A stretch of DNA of 17,762 nucleotides from Bacillota bacterium (lineage in GTDB: Bacteria; Bacillota; Bacilli; Paenibacillales; Paenibacillaceae): the NCBI GenBank assembly GCA_023418755.1, contig JAEZZE010000121.1, positions 1 to 17,762 on the forward strand, in the 5' to 3' direction. The first letter of the stretch is position 1. Every line of letters begins with the position of its first letter. The notes beneath the pieces were generated by a model. The model was not told the DNA's origin. It did not search any database and saw only the letters and a list, made by a program, of their open reading frames with translations. This document shows, one piece after another, positions 7,216-13,473 of the stretch. Made by a program: the position numbers and the translations under genes.

Positions 7216-8241
7216 TCATTTGGAATGGGACGCCGCGGCATGCTCGCCGGCATGCATTCTGCGGTAAGCGCTCGGCGTCACTTCGTATTTGCTCTTGAAC
7301 ACCGGATACAAGTAATTCGGATTGGCGTAGCCGTGGGAGATGGCGATCTCCTCGATGGCCTTGTCCGTAAGCAGCAGATCCGAACAGATCGCCGTCAGCC
7401 GCGTATGCTCCAAGTAATCGCGGAACGTCGTCCGCCCCTCGCTGCGGAAAATGCGCTGGAGCTGCCGCGGGCTGATCCCGATCGCTTCCGCGACTTGCTC
7501 GAGGGAGAGCGGCATGCTCTCGTTGTCCTGAATGTATTGCGTGGCCAGCCGATACCGGTGAAAGCTCATATCCCGCTCCGGAATACCCGTTCTTCCGTCC
7601 GCTCCGTCCAGCACGCGAACGGTGCGCAGCATGATCTGCACGATCGCCTGCTTCAGCAGCGTGTAGAAGCCGATCGGCTGCTCCTCCAGCACCCGGTACG
7701 CCTCCAGAAAGCCGTTCATCGCGTGAAACCGGTCGACTGCCGGACCGAGCGGCATGCGTTCGAGCGCGGCGATGCAGTCTCTCGCCTCGGCCGCCTCCAG
7801 CTCGTCGCCCCAGCCGGTCGGTTCGGCGTCCGCTCCCAGCGGCACGATATCCAGATGAAGGCAGAGTTCGTACATCGGGTCTTCCGGGTCGGATTCCTGG
7901 TAATGCACCAGATCCGGTCCGGTCAGATAAAACATTCCTTCGTGAAGATCGTAGGCCTGATCGACGAGGATCACTTTGCCCTTGCCCTTAGGAATGTAAT
8001 GAAATTCGTACTCGGAATGCTTGTGGAAGTTAATGATATGGCCTGGCGGAAAAGAAGCCAGATGACAGCGCAGCACGCGAATCCCGTACCCGCCCCAGCG
8101 GAACTGCAGCTCCAGCCGGTCGAGCGCGTCCTGCCGCTCCGCCATCCGGGCATACGGAAAGGGGCTTGCGCTTCCGGCCGCTTTGCGGTCCGGCAGCTTT
8201 TTCCCCGACGTCTCGCGAGAATCCCGATGATCCGTCTGCAT
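7216..8241 (-). CDS. AraC-family transcriptional regulator with N-terminal cupin sensor domain
   Basis: This 341-residue DNA-binding regulator has an effector-binding cupin at about residues 50-135, with the typical His-rich strand HIINFHKHSEYEFHYI and a GMFYLTGPDLVHY turn. A helical linker follows. The C-terminal AraC double helix-turn-helix is at about 240-330: LSLEQVAEAIGISPRQLQRIF is the first helix-turn-helix, and IEEIAISHGYANPNYLYPVFK the second and signature region. Start: the ATG at 8239-8241 is preceded by AAAGGGGAAGGGGA. The frame remains open further upstream, but that part overlaps the preceding gene. It lies 29 bases after one oxidoreductase gene and its stop is 17 bases before the next, so all three are co-transcribed. 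Likely targets are its own operon and the adjacent sugar operon; the effector is unknown. Confidence 0.93.
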   Translation of the reverse strand: MQTDHRDSRETSGKKLPDRKAAGSASPFPYARMAERQDALDRLELQFRWGGYGIRVLRCHLASFPPGHIINFHKHSEYEFHYIPKGKGKVILVDQAYDLHEGMFYLTGPDLVHYQESDPEDPMYELCLHLDIVPLGADAEPTGWGDELEAAEARDCIAALERMPLGPAVDRFHAMNGFLEAYRVLEEQPIGFYTLLKQAIVQIMLRTVRVLDGADGRTGIPERDMSFHRYRLATQYIQDNESMPLSLEQVAEAIGISPRQLQRIFRSEGRTTFRDYLEHTRLTAICSDLLLTDKAIEEIAISHGYANPNYLYPVFKSKYEVTPSAYRRMHAGEHAAASHSK

Positions 8242-8270
8242 TCCCCTTCCCCTTTCTCCGTCGATGCTTG

Positions 8271-9260
8271 TTATTCCGCCAACTCGTCGATCCGGATCGG
8301 ACGCCCCTCCGCAACCGACCGGTTCGACGCTTCCATCAGCTTCGTCAAATCGATCGCCGCGGCGATATTTTCCGTCGCCTCCGTGCCCCGCGCGATATGG
8401 TCCGCCCACTGGCTGAATGCGTAGGGTTGCCTTTCATCCAGCTCCAGCTTCTCCCACTGCCCGCTTCCTCCGTTGTAACGAACGACCGGAACCTCCTCCG
8501 GGAATCCGTACAGCAGCGTGCCTTCGGTTCCATGAAGCTCGATGGAGAACGGAGAATGGCTGTTGACGAAGCCCGCCTCCACGATGCCGATGGCGCCTTC
8601 CGCATAACGCAGCACGGCGACCGCGTTGTCTTCGACTTCCTTGCCCGTGACGTACCCGAAGCTGGCGCTTACGCTCTCGGGCATGCCCAGGAAACGGCGG
8701 ACGAGATACATCGGATGGCAGCCCAGATCGATGAGGGCGCCTCCGCCGCACTGCTCCTTCGAATAGAAGTGGGCCGGCAGCCAGTTCGCGGTCGCGCCGT
8801 TATGCGACAGACGCACCCGCGCGAGCGTCAGCTTGCCGAGCTTGCCTTCCCGAAGCACCCGGTCGATCGTCTGCGTATAGTTGTCGTAAAGACGCGGAAG
8901 GGAAACGGTCAGCTTGACGCCCGCTTCCCGGACCGCCGCGATAATCTCCGACACTTCCTTCGCCGTAGGAGCGATAACCTTCTCCGTAAAAATGTGCTTG
9001 CCTGCTCTGGCCGCCTTGACGATCACGTCGCGATGAATATTCGTAGGCGCGTCCACGATGACGGCGTCGATTCCGTCCTGGGCAAGCATCTCGTCGAGCG
9101 ACGCGTAATACGGAACTCCGTACTGCGCGGCTTTGGCTTGTCCGCGTTCCGGCTCTTCGTCCCAGATCGCGGCGAGCTCCGTCTCGGGGTGCTCTAGCGC
9201 TTGCTTCGTGTAATCGTCCGCATGAACGTGCCAATAACTGATTTTACCGATTCGAATCAT
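8271..9260 (-). CDS. Gfo/Idh/MocA family oxidoreductase, divergent nucleotide-binding motifs
   Basis: This 329-residue protein is the first gene of the oxidoreductase-AraC-oxidoreductase operon. Overall architecture and the C-terminal signature GGGALIDLGCHPMYLV (172-187, with Asp178 and His182) fit Gfo/Idh/MocA dehydrogenases. The N-terminus differs: where the GxGxxG loop is expected it reads KISYWHVHADDY, and the usual EKP is EKV (93-95), keeping the catalytic Lys94. Start: the ATG at 9258-9260 with AAGGAGG 6 bases upstream. An upstream extension to 9317 lacks a ribosome site and runs into the promoter region. It likely acts on a sugar derivative in the same pathway as the second oxidoreductase. 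Altered cofactor use, or a non-enzymatic role, is possible. Confidence 0.9.
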   Translation of the reverse strand: MIRIGKISYWHVHADDYTKQALEHPETELAAIWDEEPERGQAKAAQYGVPYYASLDEMLAQDGIDAVIVDAPTNIHRDVIVKAARAGKHIFTEKVIAPTAKEVSEIIAAVREAGVKLTVSLPRLYDNYTQTIDRVLREGKLGKLTLARVRLSHNGATANWLPAHFYSKEQCGGGALIDLGCHPMYLVRRFLGMPESVSASFGYVTGKEVEDNAVAVLRYAEGAIGIVEAGFVNSHSPFSIELHGTEGTLLYGFPEEVPVVRYNGGSGQWEKLELDERQPYAFSQWADHIARGTEATENIAAAIDLTKLMEASNRSVAEGRPIRIDELAE

Positions 9261-9308
9261 AGTGCGCCTCCTTGGCCGTTGACTTAAAATATACGACAAC
9301 AATGACAG

Positions 9309-9336
9309 ATTACACAACTTTCTTTGCTATTATAAT
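9309..9336 (+). promoter_or_regulatory. Putative divergent promoter of the M20 amidohydrolase gene
   Basis: On the plus strand, -35 ATTACA (9309-9314) and -10 TATAAT (9331-9336) have a 16-base spacer. The -10 overlaps the -10 of the opposing promoter within the 8-base palindrome ATTATAAT (9329-9336), so the two transcription starts should compete. Confidence 0.45.
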
Positions 9337-9356
9337 TAGTTTTCGTGCCATTTAAA
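9329..9356 (-). promoter_or_regulatory. Putative sigma-A promoter of the Gfo/AraC/Gfo operon
   Basis: On the minus strand, -35 TTTAAA (9351-9356) and -10 TATAAT (9329-9334) are 16 bases apart. The -10 is consensus and the -35 matches 4 of 6. The predicted leader is about 60 bases. Confidence 0.5.
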
Positions 9357-9411
9357 CTATAAAATCGCGACACGACCCTATCGGTTCCATCCCCTTGATT
9401 GTAGGTGCTCG

Positions 9412-9446
9412 AACGGATACGATGAAATGAGCAAACCTTATCCGTT
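9412..9446 (+). repeat. Inverted repeat in the leader of the M20 gene
   Basis: AACGGATA (9412-9419) and TATCCGTT (9439-9446) are perfect complements around a 19-base loop, ending 7 bases before the AAGGAG ribosome site. It could be a weak mRNA hairpin affecting initiation or a protein operator. No known riboswitch pattern is evident. Confidence 0.4.
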
Positions 9447-9466
9447 AGAACAAAAGGAGATCCGTC

Positions 9467-10633
9467 ATGTCCGAACTGAAACAGAACGTTCACGACCATA
9501 TACAAGCCTATTCCGGCCGTCTTGCGGAGATTGCGGCGTTCATTGGATCGCATCCGGAGCTGGGTCACGAAGAAAAGCAGGCTTCCGCCTTGCTTGCCTC
9601 CGAGCTGGAGACGCTCGGCTTCCGCGTAGAGCGGGGGGTGCTCGGGCTTGCGACCGCGTTCGTCGCGGAATACGGCTCCGGCGCGCCCGGACCGGTGATC
9701 GGCCTGCTTGCCGAATACGATGCCCTGCCGGAAATCGGCCATGCGTGCGGCCATCATCTGATCTGCACGATGGCGCTCGGGGCCGCCGCCGGCTTAAGGG
9801 CGATCGCGGACCGGACGGGCGGCGCGATCCGCGTCTACGGGACGCCCGCGGAAGAAACGAAGGGAGCCAAGGTAGACATGGCCGCCGCGGGCCTGTTCGA
9901 CGATTGCGACGTCGCGATTATGGCGCATCCTTACCATAGCTATGAGCGATCCGGCTCCTCCCTTGCCATGGACGCGCTGCAATTCGAATATCGGGGCAAA
10001 GCGGCCCATGCGGCGGCGAATCCGGAGCTCGGCATTAACGCGCTGGACGCCGTCATTCAGCTGTTCAACTCGGTGAACGCCCTGCGCCAGCAAACCCGAA
10101 GCGATGCCCGCATCCACGGCATTATTTCGCACGGCGGACAAGCTCCGAACCTGATCCCGGATTACGCCGAAGCCCGTTTCTACGTCCGTGCCGCGACGCG
10201 AGCCTATACCGACGAACTGGTTCGCAAGGTCAAAGCTTGCGCGGAGGCGGCCGGCATCGCGACGGGGTGCGCCTTGTCCGTCGACAATTACGAATATTCC
10301 TACGACGAGCTGCGAACCAATGAAGCGCTGTCGGGAGCTTTCACGGCGAATTTGATCGCAAGCGGCGTCCCGGAGGAAGAAATCCGGCACGGCCACGATA
10401 ACGGCTCCCTCGACCTCGGCAACGTCAGCCTTCGTTGCCCGGCCGCTCATCCTTACATTAAAATCGTCGACGAGCCCTACCAACTGCACACGGTCGAGTT
10501 CAGGGACGCCGCGCAAACCGACAGAGCCTACGAAGCGATGGTATTCGGAGCGACGATGCTTGCTTACACCGGCTGCGACGTATTGACGGACGCCTCTCTG
10601 CTGCGGCGGATCAAGGAAGAGTTCTCGCGTTAA
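9467..10633 (+). CDS. M20 family metallo-amidohydrolase/peptidase (M20D/PM20D2-like)
   Basis: This 388-residue cytoplasmic zinc hydrolase is predicted to cleave an amide bond in an N-acyl amino acid or dipeptide-like substrate. Metal and catalytic residues are visible: Asp85 in LAEYDALP, Cys94 and His96 in GHACGHH, catalytic Glu129 and metal-binding Glu130 in GTPAEE, His154 in MAHPYH, and a late His in PAAHPYIK. The lid/dimerisation domain starts with FEYRGKAAHAA (about 173-183) and includes the IISHGGQAPNLIPD loop. The Cys in the metal motif places it with AbgB/HipO/PM20D2-like members rather than classical carboxypeptidases. Start: ATG with AAGGAG 7 bases upstream. It is monocistronic, bounded by a divergent promoter and a terminator. 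No link to the sugar operons is evident beyond proximity. Confidence 0.93.
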   Translation: MSELKQNVHDHIQAYSGRLAEIAAFIGSHPELGHEEKQASALLASELETLGFRVERGVLGLATAFVAEYGSGAPGPVIGLLAEYDALPEIGHACGHHLICTMALGAAAGLRAIADRTGGAIRVYGTPAEETKGAKVDMAAAGLFDDCDVAIMAHPYHSYERSGSSLAMDALQFEYRGKAAHAAANPELGINALDAVIQLFNSVNALRQQTRSDARIHGIISHGGQAPNLIPDYAEARFYVRAATRAYTDELVRKVKACAEAAGIATGCALSVDNYEYSYDELRTNEALSGAFTANLIASGVPEEEIRHGHDNGSLDLGNVSLRCPAAHPYIKIVDEPYQLHTVEFRDAAQTDRAYEAMVFGATMLAYTGCDVLTDASLLRRIKEEFSR

Positions 10634-10662
10634 TATTGACGGAGGGATTCCGTATTCTTCCG

Positions 10663-10701
10663 CTCTTCCGTTCGGGTACGATCCCGGACGGAAGAGTTTT
10701 T
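10663..10701 (+). terminator. Intrinsic terminator after the M20 gene
   Basis: A 14-bp stem (10663-10676 with 10683-10696, one G-U pair) with a 6-base loop is followed by five Ts (10697-10701). It sits 30 bases after the M20 stop codon. Confidence 0.92.
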
Positions 10702-10733
10702 CAAATATTCCGAAAAATACCCCGGACGCTCTC

Positions 10734-10760
10734 TACAGTTGCCTGCATTTTCGCCGATAT
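10734..10760 (+). promoter_or_regulatory. Sigma-D (FliA-type) promoter of the chemoreceptor gene
   Basis: The -10 GCCGATAT (10753-10760) is an exact match to the Bacillus sigma-D consensus. TACA at 10734-10737, 15 bases upstream, matches the TAAA -35 at three of four bases. The chemoreceptor start codon lies 47 bases downstream. Expression with the flagellar/motility regulon is therefore likely. Confidence 0.8.
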
Positions 10761-10807
10761 ATGTCCTAATGACTTTCGACGATTATCACAGGGAGGCCGG
10801 GATTCAC

Positions 10808-12541
10808 ATGTTTAACAACGTTTCGATTCGAATCAAGCTGCTCGTCCTGTTGCTCGTTCCGTTGATTTTGTTCGCGGCGACGGGCATTCATTTGCTGCAG
10901 CGAAACCTGTCGAATATCGACAGGCTGACCGACTCGCTGCATACGACGAGCAACCAATCGATCACCCTCGTGCTCAACGCCGACCGGGACATGTATCAAG
11001 CGCTGTCGGCATACCAGCAGCTGAGCTCCGCGTTCGTCTCGCCGGAAGGCAAGGAGCAAGCGAAAGCCGACTTCGAGGAAAACGTCCGGCAGGCGAACGA
11101 TCGCATCGACCGGGCTCTCGGGATCGTCGAGAAGCAAGGAATCGCCGGAATGACCCATCCGGACAGCGGCAAGTCGATCGGAGATACGATCACGGAGATA
11201 GACCGTCTTTTCAATGAATGGGCGATGCTTGCCGAAGCCCAGTTTCAGGCCGGGGACTATTCGATCGGCAAGGAAGCGAGGCTGCAGTCGGAATTCGACG
11301 AGGCCCGCGCCAATATCAACGATTTCGGAGAAATACTCGAGCTCTACTCCCAACGGGAAGTCGACTCGGTAACCGAAGAGAACGAACAGACAACATATTC
11401 AACCTACATCATTTTAATCGCGGAATGGATTGTGTTAATCGCCTTGGGCTTGCTCGTCATTCGCAATCTGAGCCGTACGGTGTCCCTCGTTCAAGCCAGG
11501 ACGAGACAAGTCGCGTCCGGGGATTTGAGCTATACGCCCCAATCCAAATACGACAAAGACGAGCTGGGGCAAATTCTGTTCTCGGTCGACGGCATGATCG
11601 GCAAAATGCGGGAACTCATCGGCGCCATTGCCGACAACAGCCGCCAAGTCGCCGCCGCTTCGGAGGAATTGGCGCAGAGCGCCAAGGAATCGGAGGGCGC
11701 TTCATCCCACGTGGCGGAGAGCATCCAGGAAGTCACGTCGCTCGTCGAGACTCAGTCCGCGATCGCGCGGGAAGCGAATGTCGCGATGGAGGAAATGGCC
11801 GTCGGCGTCCAGAAAATCGCCGAAAGCACGAACGTCATCTCCGAACATTCCCAGCAAACGAACGTAATGGCCGATGAAGGGACCGGAATGCTGATCCATA
11901 TGAAAGAACAAATGGGACGAATGGCGAGCACGATCGGCGACTTGAGCCGCAGCGTCGCCGTTCTTAGCGAGAAATCCGAAACCATCGGCGAGATTACGGG
12001 GAAAATAACGTCCATCGCCAACCAGACCGGCATTCTGTCGCTGAACGCTTCGATCGAAGCGGCCCGGGCGGGCGAACATGGCAAAGGCTTTGCCGTCGTC
12101 GCCCAGGAAATCCGAAAGCTGGCCGCCATCTCCCTCGAATCCGCGCATAGCATCAACCAGTTGATCGGGGATACCCGCGGAGAGATCGCGCTCGCCTCCG
12201 AATATATGAACGCAACGGTCGTTCGAAACGAGCAAGGCGTAGCGGCGCTAGACGAAGTCGCGCACGGCTTCGAAGCGATCGTGGAATCGATTCGGCAGGT
12301 CAACAGACAACTGCACGACACCTCTGCCGTAACCCAGCAGATGTCCGCGAGCTCCGAGGAAGTATCCGCCAGCATGGAGCACTCCGCGACTTCCGCCAAA
12401 GATATATCGGACAAAGCCCAAGGCATGGCGGCCGCCACGGAGGAACAGCTCGCGCTCGTCGAGAACATCGCTTATGCGTCCGGGCGGTTGCAGTCCGTCG
12501 TGGAAGAATTGAACAAATCGGTTCGATTCTTTAAGTTATAA
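10808..12541 (+). CDS. Methyl-accepting chemotaxis protein (4-helix-bundle sensor, HAMP, signalling domain)
   Basis: This 577-residue transmembrane chemoreceptor controls CheA activity at the cell pole. Layout: TM1 at about 9-26; an extracellular helical sensor at about 30-195 that looks like a 4HB_MCP domain; TM2 at about 199-219; HAMP at about 219-271 (with VASGDLSY and DELGQI); then the cytoplasmic coiled-coil signalling domain. The conserved hairpin tip spans about 400-440 (ITSIANQTGILSLNASIEAA, then RAGEHGKGFAVVAQEIRKLA). Glu/Gln/Ala-rich flanks are candidate methylation helices. Start: the ATG at 10808-10810 with GGGAGG 11 bases upstream. An in-frame ATG at 10739 lies inside the promoter and is rejected. 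The ligand is unknown; the nearby sugar genes make a sugar attractant possible but unproven. Confidence 0.96.
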   Translation: MFNNVSIRIKLLVLLLVPLILFAATGIHLLQRNLSNIDRLTDSLHTTSNQSITLVLNADRDMYQALSAYQQLSSAFVSPEGKEQAKADFEENVRQANDRIDRALGIVEKQGIAGMTHPDSGKSIGDTITEIDRLFNEWAMLAEAQFQAGDYSIGKEARLQSEFDEARANINDFGEILELYSQREVDSVTEENEQTTYSTYIILIAEWIVLIALGLLVIRNLSRTVSLVQARTRQVASGDLSYTPQSKYDKDELGQILFSVDGMIGKMRELIGAIADNSRQVAAASEELAQSAKESEGASSHVAESIQEVTSLVETQSAIAREANVAMEEMAVGVQKIAESTNVISEHSQQTNVMADEGTGMLIHMKEQMGRMASTIGDLSRSVAVLSEKSETIGEITGKITSIANQTGILSLNASIEAARAGEHGKGFAVVAQEIRKLAAISLESAHSINQLIGDTRGEIALASEYMNATVVRNEQGVAALDEVAHGFEAIVESIRQVNRQLHDTSAVTQQMSASSEEVSASMEHSATSAKDISDKAQGMAAATEEQLALVENIAYASGRLQSVVEELNKSVRFFKL

Positions 12542-12581
12542 GCGCGGCGTCAACCTCCCCCTATCTTTGGCCGGATACCCT

Positions 12582-12610
12582 TTGACACGAATCGATTCTT
12601 GGCATAAAAT
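12582..12610 (+). promoter_or_regulatory. Sigma-A promoter of the nuclease lipoprotein gene
   Basis: -35 TTGACA (12582-12587) and -10 TAAAAT (12605-12610) are separated by exactly 17 bases. Transcription should start near 12617, leaving a leader of about 78 bases that contains a strong hairpin. Confidence 0.78.
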
Positions 12611-12632
12611 CCATAGCGAACGGCTTTCGTAA

Positions 12633-12658
12633 CAAGCGGGACCCTCGGGTCCCGTTTG
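12633..12658 (+). repeat. Strong hairpin between the chemoreceptor and nuclease genes
   Basis: An 11-bp stem (12633-12643 with 12648-12658, one G-U pair) is capped by CTCG. No T-run follows, so it is a poor intrinsic terminator for the chemoreceptor gene. It lies downstream of the 12582-12610 promoter and about 20 bases before the nuclease ribosome site, so it belongs to the nuclease mRNA leader. Confidence 0.7.
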
Positions 12659-12694
12659 CCATGACGATTAGAATCGGGCAAAGGAGCGACATCT

Positions 12695-13336
12695 TTGAAA
12701 CGACGGCTTATCTCCATCCTTCTTGCCTTCGTCCTGGTTACGACCGGGTGCGGACTTGCGCAGAAGCCTCTTGCCGATGCGCCGCGACAGACGGAGCACG
12801 ACGATTACGATTACGAGCTGATCTTTCCGAGCGACGATTATCCCGAGACGGCGCTTCATATTCTCGGGGCGATCGAGCAAGGCTACGCCGACGTCTGCAC
12901 GATCGATCGCTGGGGCGCGGAAGAGAACCGCAAGCGATCGCTGGCCGGAATCGAGACGCGCCAAGGCTACGATCGCGACGAATGGCCGATGGCCATGTGC
13001 GAGGAAGGCGGCGCCGGGGCGAGCGTCGCGTACATCGATTCCAGCGACAATCGCGGCGCCGGCAGCTGGGTCGGACATCAGCTATCGGCCTATGAAGACG
13101 GAACTAAAATTCTTTTTATCGTAGAGAAGCCCAAGGTTCTTTTCCCGAATCAGCCGGCGCCGCCGGCAAAAGCCTCTCCGGGCAAATCCGGCGGATCCGG
13201 CGGATCCGGCAAAGACGATACTTCGTTTCCGAACTGCGCCGCCGCGCGCGAGGCCGGCAAAGCCCCTCTGCGCAAAGGCGATCCCGGTTACTCCGCGAAA
13301 TTGGACCGGGACGGCGACGGCATTGCTTGCGAATAA
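12695..13336 (+). CDS. Secreted lipoprotein with NucA/NucB-type deoxyribonuclease domain and C-terminal Excalibur motif
   Basis: This 213-residue surface lipoprotein is predicted to be a metal-dependent DNase. The signal peptide (residues 1-18) ends before lipid Cys19 (VTTGC). The NucA/NucB domain spans about 40-145, with ADVCTIDR, NRKRSL, GYDRDEWPMA (91-100), EEGGAGASVAYI (103-114), DN (118-119) and GSWVGHQL (123-130); the DRDE and EGG acids are the likely catalytic and metal residues. A Gly/Ser/Pro/Lys linker (about 150-175) leads to an Excalibur calcium-binding module at 178-213 with DRDGDGIACE. Start is TTG at 12695-12697, with AAAGGAG 8 bases before. Its own promoter precedes it and a strong terminator follows. 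Roles to consider are nutrient DNA digestion, competence uptake, or mother-cell DNA degradation in sporulation; sequence alone does not choose. Confidence 0.9.
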   Translation: MKRRLISILLAFVLVTTGCGLAQKPLADAPRQTEHDDYDYELIFPSDDYPETALHILGAIEQGYADVCTIDRWGAEENRKRSLAGIETRQGYDRDEWPMAMCEEGGAGASVAYIDSSDNRGAGSWVGHQLSAYEDGTKILFIVEKPKVLFPNQPAPPAKASPGKSGGSGGSGKDDTSFPNCAAAREAGKAPLRKGDPGYSAKLDRDGDGIACE

Positions 13337-13343
13337 AAAGGCT

Positions 13344-13405
13344 AAGGTGCACGTATCTCTCCATCGGGCGAATGGCCCGACGGGAGAGGCGTGCACCTTT
13401 GTTTT
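13344..13405. terminator. Three-tier bidirectional terminator between convergent genes
   Basis: Nested stems pair 13344-13353 with 13390-13399, 13357-13362 with 13383-13388, and 13364-13369 with 13375-13380 (loop GAATG). TTT-G-TTTT follows on plus; on minus a T-run derived from 13336-13340 follows a few bases after the stem. It can stop the nuclease transcript and the opposing GHL10 transcript. Confidence 0.88.
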
Positions 13406-13473
13406 ATTCGCGCTTCTTCGGCGCTCCTGGTAGGTTATCCATGAACCGGGCGACTCTCCGCGCGCGTCGCCGG

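Noticed and set aside
7225..8424. A 399-codon open frame on the plus strand opposite the AraC and oxidoreductase genes
   Set aside because: It is antisense to two clear genes, has low-complexity Arg/His/Gln-rich content typical of a GC-rich shadow frame, and no ribosome site or family pattern.
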